Of a stretch of 20,454 nucleotides of DNA, positions 1 through 8,704 are shown piece by piece. The stretch lies in NCBI GenBank assembly GCA_029339195.1, contig JAPTJF010000696.1, positions 1-20,454 of the forward strand, in the 5' to 3' direction. Numbering within the stretch: the first letter of the stretch is position 1; each line of letters opens with the position of its first letter. The position numbers and the translations under genes are program-made. The DNA comes from Micractinium sp. NFX-FRZ (lineage: Eukaryota > Chlorophyta > Trebouxiophyceae > Chlorellales > Chlorellaceae). A model generated the notes under the pieces. It saw only the letters and a list, made by a program, of their open reading frames with translations, did not search any database and had not been told where the DNA came from.

Positions 1-702
1 CCCTGAGCCTCGGGATTTGTGGGGCCACGTTCCGCGCCGTTCGTCCACCAAGCTCACTATCCGAGTACAACAACCTGACAAAAGCTCACGATGGAAGCCA
101 CGTTCATAGCCGACCAAAAGGTGAGCTGGCACCGCCGGCGGCGGTGAGGGCGGCCCGGCAGCGCTGCGGACTGTTCCCCCTGCATGCCGCTGCATACAGC
201 AGGCACGTTTGGCTGGCATGCATGCTCCTTACGTCAGCAGCAGCCTCCCTTGGCCGGCAGCGCTGCAGGCCACACACAGTTGCAAATGGCACTGTGCCCG
301 TGGCGTATGGGGCATATTATTCGTGTATCTGTGCCTGCCACACTTGTCATGGTGATGTGAATGCGAGAATGGCTGGGTGTTGAACAACATGGATTTAGGC
401 CGATCTTCAGGCAGCAGAGGGTGGCAGGGACAGGTGTTCCTCAATACCAGCTTGCCCTGCCAGGCACCCACGTCGGCGGGGTGCCGCCGGCAACGCACCG
501 GCCGGCGCCAGCTGGAGCCAGGCTGGAGAAGTTGCTGTTGCCCAAGCGTCCTCTCAAAACAACGCACTGATCAAGGGCCTGAGAATCGCGCAAAGAGGCC
601 TGATTCGCCTGACCGCGCTGAGTTCGCGTCTCCGAAGTGCCCGCTGCTTCTTCCTTTGCTCAACCAACGGCTTGTACCGCCTTGGGTGGGTCTGAAGACC
701 AG
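1..702. other. Upstream region of the aminotransferase gene, no gene recognised
   Basis: No open frame here shows recognisable protein similarity or plausible splice-linked coding exons. The stretch presumably contains the promoter and 5' UTR of the gene starting at 703, but I see no convincing TATA box. The palindrome GCAGCGCTGC occurs near 158 and again near 258. It could also hold the end of an upstream gene, though no TGTAA poly(A) signal was seen. Confidence 0.4.
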
Positions 703-3700
703 ATGAATCGGAGTACGATGGGGCATCGCTCGCCCGCCGCGTCGGCACTGCCTACCGCCCTGCCGCCCCACGCGGCGCTCCCGCCACCGCGCTGTGCCGG
801 CCACCTCATCACTCCCGCTTGCCCTCCCCTGGCCGCTTGTCCAACAGGCATGGTAGCTCCGGAAGAAGAACCTAACGCCTCTGCTGGCCCACCACAACTA
901 TCAGCAGCAGCAGCAGCAGCAGCAGGGGCCCCTGATGCAGAGGGGGCATTCGATGCAGGCGGCATTCATTGCTGGAGTGGGCCGCGCTGCGTCTCCACAA
1001 GCCTCATGTATGCCTGGGCCCAGCGGTCCGACACGCAGGTACGGCAGGGGCAGGCTGCCTTGCAGCGCGCAGTAGGCGGGGTGGATGCGTGCTTTGGCAG
1101 GGAGGCCTGCTGGGCTGGATGGAGGCACTGGCAGGGCCCCTGGCTGCTCTGCCTGCTCTTGCCAGGTGGTTCGGTTCACCCACTTGTCCCGCTCCTGCAG
1201 ATGTTGGATGAACCTCGTAAGCTCAGTACCTCTGACCCACCGTTTCCGCTTGACACAAAGTGCTTTCCTCCTCCCACCGCCCCGCTGGTGCGCAGGTGCT
1301 GGACGAACCTCTCTATGCCCACTACCTCTCGCTCACGGGCGCTGAGCGGCCCTACACCGAGCTCGTAAGCGGAAGGGCGTTGCATGTGTGGGGCGTTGCA
1401 TTTGGGGGACGGTAACATGTGCTGGGGCGTCCAGAGGGGGCACCTGGAGGCAAGTGGGCGGGTTTCATGGCACACGGGGAGTGCTTCCAGGTGGGTGGGT
1501 GGGTGGGTAGGGGCTACTGCACGCACATGCTGCCTGCCTGCACCTCCAGACCTGCACTGCCTGTGTACCGCACACTTCCTCTCCACACCCACGTCGTCCT
1601 CCTGAGCGCCTCCGCCCCGCAGGTGCTGGCTTCCACACGGCGGGCGGGCGGGTGGCACGCGAGGTTCTGCCGCCCCGGTTTGAGTCAAGCGCTGTGCCTG
1701 CTAAAGCGCCAGTTTCTGAGCCCTCACCGCAGGTGCTGGCTGCGCAGGACGCCGATGGCGGGCGGGTGGTGCAGCAGATGCTGGCGCCCCGGGAGAAGGC
1801 AGTGCTGAATGCTAAAGTGTTAGTTTCTACTCTACCAAGTGAACTGGTAGTGTCTTGCCCCGCTGTGCAGGTGCTGGCTGCGCAGGACGCCGATGGCGGG
1901 CGGGTGGTGCAGCAAATGCTGGCGCCCCGGGACAAGGCGGTGCTGTATGCCAAGCACATGGCCAAGCACAGTGTGGGCATCAAGCGGGAGCTGCTGCGGC
2001 GGGCAAAACACGTGCTGCTGGTCAGGTGTGACTGCCGGGGTACTGCCAGCGCTGGCCAGGTTTCCTGCGGTACTGCCAGCGCTGGCCAGGTTTCCTGCGG
2101 TACTGCCAGCGCTGGTCCAGCTGTGGCAGGGTAACGCCATTGCCGGATTTGGGTATAACGTTCCTTTTGCGCACACCGCCTTTCTTGCAGGCAGCCTGCC
2201 GCCGTGATTCACCCGCCGTGAATTACAACACACCCACCCCGCCTTCCCCCCGCAGGGAGCCTGCCGCCGTGATCCAGTCCTTCTCTGAGGTGCTCGAGCC
2301 CACGCTGGCGGAGACTTGCTACCCGGCGCTGCTGGAGCTGTACAGCGAGCTGCGCAGCATGGGGTGAGTTCTGGAGGTAACAACCTGTGATCAAAGGGCC
2401 CAGTGTGTTGCGTGGAGCTGCGCTGTGCTGAACTTAGATGCCGGCACAATGCGCCCTGCTCGCCCTGGTTGCTTCCCTGGGATCGACCATTTGCACGCTC
2501 CCTGTGTTAGGACACCACCTGTCGTGCATGCGCAGGCAGCTTGTCACGGGTGGTGTTGCTCCACGACTTGTTGCAGCAGCCTGGGCATGATCACCACCAT
2601 TACTTACGGTAGAAGTGTGTTGTTGTTGCTGTGCTGCAGGCGGCCGCCCCCCGTGGTGCTGAGCGACGACTTGGTGCGGGACCCAGAGGGCATGCTGCGC
2701 GCGCTGTGCGCTGAGCTGGACCTCCCCTTTGAGGAGCAGGTGCCGGGAAGCTGCCTGGCGGGGGCTGGGTTAGCTTGGCTGGGCGTGCCTGCCTGCCTGC
2801 CAACCTGGAAGGTCCCTACTGGGGTGGGGGTAGGAACAGGACCCGCTGACCTCGCCAGGGCAGGCTGGACCAGCCTGGTCCTGGTAGGAACCCACACCCC
2901 GGCGTGCCCCTGTGTTCTTAAGCCCATTGTTCCGCGAATAGTCCAGCACCTGTGCTGCTGTCAGCGGTGGTTGGGCACGTCACCATGCCATCACCCTGCC
3001 CCGCCCCGCCCCGCAGATGCTGAGCTGGCCGGCGGGGCCCAAGCCGTATGATGGGGTGTGGGCGCCCTGGTGGTACGGGCAGACGCACAAGAGCACAGGC
3101 GCGTTGCACTGCATTGACAATCCTTGTGCTGTCTTGAGCTGACCTGTGTTGTTGTGTGCTGGCTTGCGTTGGTGACCTGGTGATGGCACAAACGCACCAG
3201 GGCGCGCGCACATGGTGCTGTGGAGAGCAGACGGGTGCCCGCTGCGCTGCGCTCTGCTGGCACATACTGGCCCTGCCTGCCAGCAGCGCAGCGCCACATG
3301 TAAGTGTTTTGCTGAGAGCACGTCCCCCGTTGCTGCCCATGCCCTCTTTCACCCACCCACCATGCTGAGCCTGCTGTGCAGGGTTTGAGAGCCACAGCGG
3401 GCAGAGCGGGCAGCAGCCGCGGCGGCCGCCCAAGCCGCTACCTGACCACCTGAAGCCGCTGCTCGAGGAGTGCCGCCCGCTCTACGCCCTGCTGCAGCGG
3501 CGGGCACTAAAGCCGCTGCCGGCAGGCGTGCCGCGCCCGCTGGGCCCATCTGGCGAGGCCGGCAGTGCAGCAGCCGGCGGTGCAGTAGGCAGTGCAGCGG
3601 GCAGCGATGGCAGCACGCAGCAGCATGGGGGTGACAGCGGCGGCAGCAGCAGCGGCGGCGGCGGCAAGCAGCCCAGCAAGAGCGGCACGCATGCCTACAA

Positions 3701-6700
3701 AGAGGACCCACGAAATGCCGACATCTTGGTTGGCATGCGGGACGGGGTGACAGGTCAGCAGGGGCGACAGGTCAGCAGGGGTTGGCTGTGCGGTGGCACG
3801 GCGCCCGTGGGCTGACAGGGGCGGCAGGGTGTGCACTTCCTGATGTTACCGCACTGCTCACCGCTTTCCTATGTGCACTTTCCTGGCGTGGTCCCACTGC
3901 TCATCTGTCCGTGTGTGTGTGTGTGTGTGGTAAGGACGGCAGGGCGGCTGTGGGGTAGGCAGGGTGTGCACTTTCTGACAGTATCCCACCCCTCATCACC
4001 TTCCATGTGTGCGCAGGTGCCTTCTCCCTGGTGTGGCGCCCCGAGGCGCGCGTCTCCGTGCTGGACAGCGGCTTCATGCTGGGGGACGGAGTTTGGGAGG
4101 GCATACGCCTGCACCGCAGCGCCCTGCTGTTTGCACAGGTGAGGGGTGGCTGGTGTGCGAGTGTGAAGCATTTTTTTTAATTTGTTTGTGTGCGGGCTTG
4201 TGGTGTGGGACGGCGCCCCCGCCTGCACCGCGGGGGTCGCATGCCTGCGGAGCACATGGAGCAGCTGCATGAGCGGGGGAAGGCACATGCTGCAGCCCAT
4301 TTGTACTAGCGTACTACCATACCTCCCCGTGTGTACCGCCCGCTGTGCTGGCCCGGTACTGCAGGAGCACATGGACAGACTGTATGAGGGGGCAAAGGCA
4401 ATTGACATGGACATTGGTGGGTGGGGCTGGCTGTATATGCGGGTAGCTGCGGTTGGGTGCGTCTGTGAAGCGTGTATGATGGGGACGATGCAGCCGCCTG
4501 GGGTGTGCTGCCCCAGCCCCAGCCGCCCGGGTTGTGCTGCCCCGTCCCCAGCCGCCCGGGCCTGCCACCATGCTTGCGCGCATGTTTGGCCTCCTGTCCA
4601 TCCCATGCATCCACCCGCATTTGCAAGGATCACCTGTGTTTGATTATTGTTGCACGATGATGGATGCGCGTTTGCAATGTGGGCCCCACTCGTGCAGGTC
4701 TGACCAAGCAGAGGAGCTGGCACGGCTGGTGCACGTCACAACTGTGTGCCTCCTTGATCGTCACAATTGATTTCCAGTACTATTTGTAGCATACCGCCTC
4801 CGCAGGTCTGACCAAACAGGAGCTGGCGCAGCTGGTGTACGACACAGTGGACGCAAACGGCATGAACAACCACATCCACATCCGACTCATGGTGCTGTGC
4901 TGCGCTGTGGCTGTGCTGTACTGTGCTGTGCTGTGCGGATCACATACACAACCGACTCATGGCGTGTGCTGTGCTGTGCTGCGCTGCGCTTTGACGTGAT
5001 GTGATGGGATGTGCTGCGCTGTGTTGTGCTGTGCGCTGTGCTGTGTCCGTTTGCCCTGCTCTGCCACTCCAACCTGCAAGCTGCCACCGCCTGCCCGCCT
5101 GGCCCGCCCCTTCACTTCTTCTCCTCTGCATGCTTTGAACACACAACCCCTAGGTTACGCGCGGCCTGAAGCCCACACCCTACCAGAACCCGAACATCAC
5201 GATTGGGGAGCCCACCATTGTGATCCTTCCGGAGCACAAGGAGGTGGAGCCAGGGGCCAAGGTGAGGGGGGCAGTGGTATATGTAGTGTGTGCTGAGCAG
5301 GTGGCGCGAATTTTGGACCAGCACGCCCCTGTCCCGCATGTTCGTTGAGCGCAAGGAAGCGAAGCCAGGGGCCAAGGCGAGGGCGTGCTGTACAAGGTGC
5401 AACAAGTGCAAGCTGCGTTGCTGGCTGATTCGAGTGTTGGATGAAACATCTTCTCTCCCTCTTCCCACCTGCCTCTGCTCAGGGGCGCGGCAACCTCATG
5501 CTCACCGCCCCCCCTGCCCTTTCCTCCTCGCATCACCTTCCTCTCCCCCCGCTCCCTCCCGCCCCTCCCGTGCCCCAGGAGCGCGGCATCCGGCTGTTCA
5601 CTTGCCATGTGCGGCGGGGGGCGCCTGACGTGCAGGATCCCGGCTGGAACAGCCACTCCAAGCTCAACTGCATTGCAGCCTGCATCCAGGCAAGCAGCAG
5701 CACCAAACGAGGGAGTGTGCTGTTTGTGCTGTGCACCGCGGTGGCCGCGGCCGAGGAGCAGCAGCAGAGCGCACGGCCGGCTGCCGGTCGGACGCCGTGC
5801 GCCCACACTGACCCCCCCGCCTGCAATCCTGTGTTGCAAGCCTGCACGCCTGCATGCACGCATGCCTGCCTGCCTGCCCGCCTGAGTGCACCGGGAGGCA
5901 AGCCACGGCGCCTGCTCCACTCTGGGTGCTGTCTACTGCAGGCCAACAAGGCGGGTGCTGACGAGGCCCTGATGCTGGACCCGCATGGCTTTGTGGTGAG
6001 TGGGGTGAGCGCCCTCCATCCTGGGCAGGGTTTCCCCGCCTGCAGGGGAGGGTGGAGTTGTGTGGGGTAGGGTTGTGGAGTCGGTTGGGTTCAGGTGCCC
6101 GCCGCCTGTGCCTGCTCAACTTCCTCGAGACACACTCGTGAGGCGGCCCAGGCCCAGCCAGGTGGGGAGCGCCGACCTCCCCTGGAACCCAACAGTGCAC
6201 CTAGCGGCACTGCCGCTTCACCAACTACCTCATCTCTTCTTCTCTTCCACCCGCCAGCTCCCCCGGTACCCCTCATGCCTACCTTTGTTGATCAATCAAA
6301 TCAATCAATTGTTGGTGTGCAGGCCACCTGCAACTCCACCAACTTCTTCATTGTCCGAAAGGGAGAGGTGGGCCCGCCCTCGTGGGGAGAGGCATCATCA
6401 GCCTGGGGAGGGGCATGATCAGCCCTGGAGGGGCCGCAGCCGGGCGCCCGCAGCCCGCTCTGTTCCTGCATGCTAGAGTGCTCTCGGGGCTGTGCAGCAA
6501 TGGCAAGCAAGCGCGCCCCGCTGGTCTCGAAGCGGGCGCCTTCTTGCCGGCCGGTCAGGGCCCCCCAAACACGGGGTGCCTGGCATGCCGTGCCGTGATG
6601 CTGACTCAGCTTGGCCTTGTGCCCGCTGGTCTCCCACCTGGTTGCGAGCAGGTTTGGGCCCCCACTGCCAAGTACCAGATGCCCGGCATCACGCGCTCAA

Positions 6701-7259
6701 ACGTGATCAAGCTGTGCTGCTCCGCCGGCATACCCGTGCGCGAGCTGGAATTCTCGCTCACGCAGGCAAGTGTTCGAGGCGAGGCGGTTTTTTATACACT
6801 GCCCTGTGGCTTTGGGGATGAAGGGTGCTCGCACATGCTTATGTGCCAGCTCAGCTCTTTGCCTACGCAGGCGCGTGACCTACGTTCTTATAATTGAGCG
6901 TCTGACATTGGTGGGCTTGGGGTGGTTGCATCTGTGGACGCAAGCTGGACTTCTTGCATGCAGGCGCGGTCTTGTTGATCAGAATGCTTCCACGTCCCGC
7001 TCCTGCTGCCGCCCCTCGGGGCACACACCACCCCTTCTGTCATGCGCCCTGCTCCCTTCGCCTGCCCTGCCCGCAGGTGTACAGCGCAGAGGAGGCGTTT
7101 GTGACGGGCACGTTTGCTGGCCAGATCCCCGTGCGGGAGGTGGATGGGCGGCTGATTGGCAGCGGGGCGCGTGGGCCCGTGGTAAAGCGGCTGCAGCAGC
7201 TGTATGCTGAATTGTGTGAGGGGCAGGCGGCGGCGGGGCGGGCAGCGGTGCAGCCGTGA
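703..7259 (+). CDS. Sulfotransferase-like / class IV aminotransferase fusion protein (BCAT-like), 16 exons
   Basis: Exons: 703-1038, 1296-1364, 1871-2025, 2256-2363, 2640-2739, 3017-3098, 3382-3753, 4017-4138, 4365-4416, 4806-4891, 5154-5261, 5579-5689, 5942-5995, 6323-6367, 6652-6765, 7077-7259. All phases join, giving about 698 residues. Residues 1-85 are a variable leader with a poly-Ala run encoded by (GCA)7, possibly a transit peptide. Residues 86-310 are sulfotransferase-like: WSGPRCVSTSLMYAWAQR resembles the PAPS 5'-phosphate loop and REPAAVIQSF the 3'-phosphate site. A Gly/Ser linker follows. Residues from about 396 onward are fold-type IV aminotransferase: SVLDSGFMLGDGVWEG, IRLMVTRG, the likely PLP lysine K558 in SHSKLN, and phosphate-binding GITRSNVI. 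The order matches plant BCAT-like proteins 1 and 2; substrate is unknown. The start is the first in-frame ATG (718 is an alternative). The usual Glu after GFV is Thr (T587). Introns 6, 12 and 15 appear to be GC-AG. Neither transcription nor the exact start can be confirmed here. Confidence 0.9.
1201..1216 (+). pseudogene. Shadow of exon 2 (decayed partial copy)
   Basis: A TGCAG acceptor is followed by ATGTTGGATGAACCTC, which matches the start of real exon 2 (GTGCTGGACGAACCTC at 1296) with three substitutions and then runs straight into GTAAG. The copy is short, so alone it could be chance. It gains weight from similar shadows beside other exons. Confidence 0.5.
1622..1732 (+). pseudogene. Shadow of exon 3, first copy (degenerate)
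   Basis: It begins with a CAG acceptor and GTGCTGGCT like exon 3, shares the GGCGGGCGGGTGG core, and shares GCTAAAG..AGTTTCTGA-like sequence with the following intron-side copy. It ends at the acceptor of the next copy. It is shortened and out of frame, so it is probably not used as an exon. Confidence 0.6.
1733..1870 (+). pseudogene. Shadow of exon 3, second copy (138-bp unit, still open)
   Basis: About the first 80 bases are nearly identical to real exon 3 starting at 1871: both read VLAAQDADGGRVVQQMLAPR. The copy has its own CAG acceptor. It diverges after AVLNAK, where the real exon continues AVLYAKHMAKHS. The unit is exactly 46 codons and stays open into exon 3, so retention would insert 46 residues without a frameshift. 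It lacks the KHVLLVR end needed to lead into exon 4, so the 1871-2025 copy is taken as the real exon. Confidence 0.8.
2041..2120 (+). repeat. 30-bp tandem repeat in intron 3, about 2.7 copies
   Basis: Two identical 30-bp units (2041-2070 and 2071-2100) and a third partial unit begin with TACTGCCAGCGCTGG. They lie just downstream of the exon 3 donor and carry no coding signal. Confidence 0.9.
2191..2212 (+). pseudogene. Shadow of exon 4
   Basis: After a CTTGCAG acceptor comes a copy of the start of exon 4 sharing the exact 16-mer AGCCTGCCGCCGTGAT with the real exon at 2256. The offset is 65 bp. It then diverges into filler sequence that leads to the real acceptor. Confidence 0.8.
2536..2590 (+). 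pseudogene. Shadow of exon 5
   Basis: It follows a CGCAG acceptor. TGGTGTTGCTCCACGACTTG aligns with TGGTGCTGAGCGACGACTTG of real exon 5 (2640 onward), and the similarity carries on to GGGCATG in both. A one-base indel near the start and a short gap break the frame. Confidence 0.7.
3823..3899 (+). pseudogene. Shadow of the intron 7 end and exon 8 start
   Basis: This stretch repeats 3958-4045. Both begin GGCAGGGTGTGCACTT, pass through related CCGCTTTCCTATGTGC / CACCTTCCATGTGTGC pieces, and end in TTTCCTGGCGTGGTCCCAC versus TTCTCCCTGGTGTGGCGCCC, the latter being the start of real exon 8. The acceptor is lost in the upstream copy. Confidence 0.7.
3911..3929 (+). repeat. (GT)n microsatellite in intron 7
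   Basis: An uninterrupted run of alternating G and T of about 19 bases lies between the exon 8 shadow and exon 8. Confidence 0.95.
4250..4284 (+). pseudogene. Shadow of exon 9
   Basis: GAGCACATGGAGCAGCTGCA continues into a sequence reading EHMEQLHERGKA, against EHMDRLYEGAKA in real exon 9 at 4365. The acceptor of the copy has decayed from GCAG to TGCG, so it should not be spliced. Confidence 0.8.
4494..4566 (+). repeat. 29-bp minisatellite in intron 9, copy A
   Basis: Two full units and one partial unit begin CCGCC(T/C)GGG. The same 29-bp period appears at the equivalent place in the second copy (16419-16505) with different internal sequence. Confidence 0.8.
4698..4745 (+). pseudogene. Shadow of exon 10 (upstream)
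   Basis: After a GTGCAG acceptor, GTCTGACCAAGCAG is followed by GAGCTGGCACGGCTGGTGCA, matching real exon 10 at 4806 (GTCTGACCAAACAG then GAGCTGGCGCAGCTGGTGTA). A two-base insertion breaks the frame. Confidence 0.9.
4892..5045 (+). repeat. (TGCTG)-rich low-complexity tract with a shadow of the exon 10 end
   Basis: The tract is dominated by GTGCT/GCGCT steps. Inside it, 4938-4961 carries CACATACACAACCGACTCAT, a copy of the end of exon 10 (CACATCCACATCCGACTCAT). Exon 10 therefore has a shadow on each side. Confidence 0.8.
5343..5384 (+). pseudogene. Shadow of the exon 11 3' end and donor
   Basis: GAGCGCAAGGA followed by GAAGCCAGGGGCCAAG matches the end of exon 11 (GAGCACAAGGA then GGAGCCAGGGGCCAAG, ending at 5261). 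The following donor has changed from GTGAGG to GCGAGG. This shadow lies downstream of its exon. Confidence 0.8.
5483..5512 (+). pseudogene. Shadow of exon 12
   Basis: After CTCAG, GGGCGCGGCAACCTCATGCT aligns with GAGCGCGGCATCCGGCTGTT of exon 12 (5579). Both are followed by TCAC. The equivalent position in the second copy (near 16911) is more degraded. Confidence 0.65.
6548..6620 (+). pseudogene. Shadow of exon 15, copy A
   Basis: It is the decayed counterpart of the clearer shadow in the second copy at 17947-18020. GGGCCCCCCAAACACGGGGT followed by GCCTGGCATGCC aligns with exon 15 GGGCCCCCACTGCCAAGTAC then ATGCCCGGCATCAC. Frame and acceptor are lost. Confidence 0.65.
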
Positions 7260-7382
7260 TTGAGTGGGCGGAAATAGCTGTGCTGTGGGCCCTGGCAAGA
7301 TGGCGCGCTGCTCGGCTGTACGCTGTACTGTGCAGCTGCGGGCTGTGCAACAACCAAGTGGCGGTTGGGCGCATGGTAGTGT

Positions 7383-7424
7383 TGCAGTCGTTCCTCCCTG
7401 CTGCTCCAGGGAGGAGCAACTGCA
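7383..7424 (+). other. Strong hairpin in the aminotransferase 3' UTR
   Basis: CCTCCCTG (7393-7400) and CAGGGAGG (7407-7414) form a perfect 8-bp stem around a six-base loop. Pairing extends outward to TGCAGT/ACTGCA with one mismatch and one G-U. The second copy (18779-18820) keeps the core stem with one further mismatch. No function is shown by the sequence. Confidence 0.6.
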
Positions 7425-7513
7425 GCACAACCATCGGGTGCGCTCTGGCTACATCCTGCCAAGCCATCAACGCCCCTGCTCCGCTCTGCCCCTCCCGCCT
7501 GTGCCCGTGGCGT

Positions 7514-7518
7514 TGTAA
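7514..7518 (+). terminator. TGTAA poly(A) signal of the aminotransferase gene
   Basis: TGTAA is the usual poly(A) signal in chlorophycean nuclear genes. This one lies 255 bases after the stop codon and is conserved in the second copy at 18909-18913. Confidence 0.65.
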
Positions 7519-8704
7519 ACTTCAGCACGCTAGCCCCAACACTTCATCCACGCGTCTCTGTTTACATGGCCATGGAGCAGCTCAGCCAGCTGCCCGCTTG
7601 CCAGTCTTCTTGGTGCCCTCTTGTGCAAGCCAGGCGTGCTCGTCTTAGCAGCGGCTGCTGCGGCTCAAGGCCATTGCTGCCTTCGGCGGCGTGTACGTAC
7701 TAAGCAGGTCCAGCTGGCGCTGCACGCCTCTTGGTTCAAGTGGGCAGCAGCGCTGTGTCATCAGCCCAAGGCAGCAATGGTAGCCACTGGCACATGAGAA
7801 AGGGATGAGAGAACGCACAACATGCTAGGAAAGTGTGGGGCGAGGGAAGGTTCCCCTGCAACAAGACATGGCCGAGCATTGGGGGGCACCCCATTCTGGG
7901 TGATCATGGGCACCCCTTTCTTACACGTGCCAATTCTGCCATAATGCATTGGGGTTGTCCCCACCCAGCCCTCGCGTGTACAAGAGACGTGTTTTACCAC
8001 CCACCCCTCTTTTGTACAAGTCCATTGTACAGGTCCCATGTACAAGCAGTCCCTCTCTCTTGCACAAGTCCATTGTACAAGAGAGTTTCCACACCCACCC
8101 CTCTCTTGTGCAAGACCACCTTTCCTTGTGCAAGAGACTTGTTTCTGCATGCATTCGCCCTTCTTCTGTACAAGTAACTTCTGTACAAGTCCACTGCACA
8201 ATAGAGTTTCGCACCCACCCCTGCATGTACACGACTTGTACAAGATAGGTGTACAAGACATGGGTGGGTGGGGGACGGGGGTGCCCTCGTCTTCGTACGA
8301 CTGACCGCTGTGCTCGCGGGTTGTTTGCGCATGATCGGGGCAATCGAAGTCCATTAACTCGCACCACTTGCGGCCCTGCTACACTGGTGCCAGGTGCTGT
8401 CCGTTGACACGGGAGGAGGAGGGTTACATGTGTGCCCCCTGCACTGCACTGTGGCCCCCCTACCCCTGCGGAGTGGCCCCCCTCCGCGTACCTGCAGGCT
8501 GCAGCTGCACAGGCTGACTCCTGTTCGGCGGCGGCCAACGGGCTGTCCGCAAACTGGCCGCAAGTGCCGGACAGGAACCCCACTGAGCGCCAAACCGAGC
8601 CGCCGAGTGCGCCCTCAAGATTGCTTCGAGTGGTGGGCTGCCTCCCCTCCCCCACCCTTCTGCAGGCCGCCTTAAACCATTGTGAGCTGGTGGCAGGCGA
8701 AGCG
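7519..8704. other. Spacer between the aminotransferase and RCC1 genes
   Basis: No coding exon is supported here. The stretch includes the GTAC-rich block described separately. The 400 bases before the ATG at 8705 presumably contain the 5' UTR and core promoter of the RCC1 gene. No TATA box is evident. It is duplicated as 18914-20098. Confidence 0.6.
7693..8298. promoter_or_regulatory. Cluster of 13 GTAC palindromes (TTGTACAAG-like motifs)
   Basis: GTAC occurs at 7693, 7697, 7978, 8014, 8027, 8040, 8075, 8168, 8183, 8227, 8238, 8251 and 8295, mostly as TGTACAAG and mixed with CCACCCACCCC pieces and TTGTGCAAG variants. GTAC is the core bound by plant and algal SBP-domain factors such as Chlamydomonas CRR1. 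The block could therefore be a regulatory array for the gene starting at 8705, or simply a decayed satellite. The regulatory role is inference. Confidence 0.4.

Noticed and set aside
637..702. GTG start at 637 extending the aminotransferase leader by 22 codons
   Set aside because: A nuclear eukaryotic gene should start at ATG; the first in-frame ATG is 703 and nothing upstream resembles the family.
7909..8286. Possible MITE with GGGCACCCC / GGGGTGCCC ends
   Set aside because: The ends are only about nine bases, no target-site duplication is visible, and the left end is replaced by other sequence in copy B.
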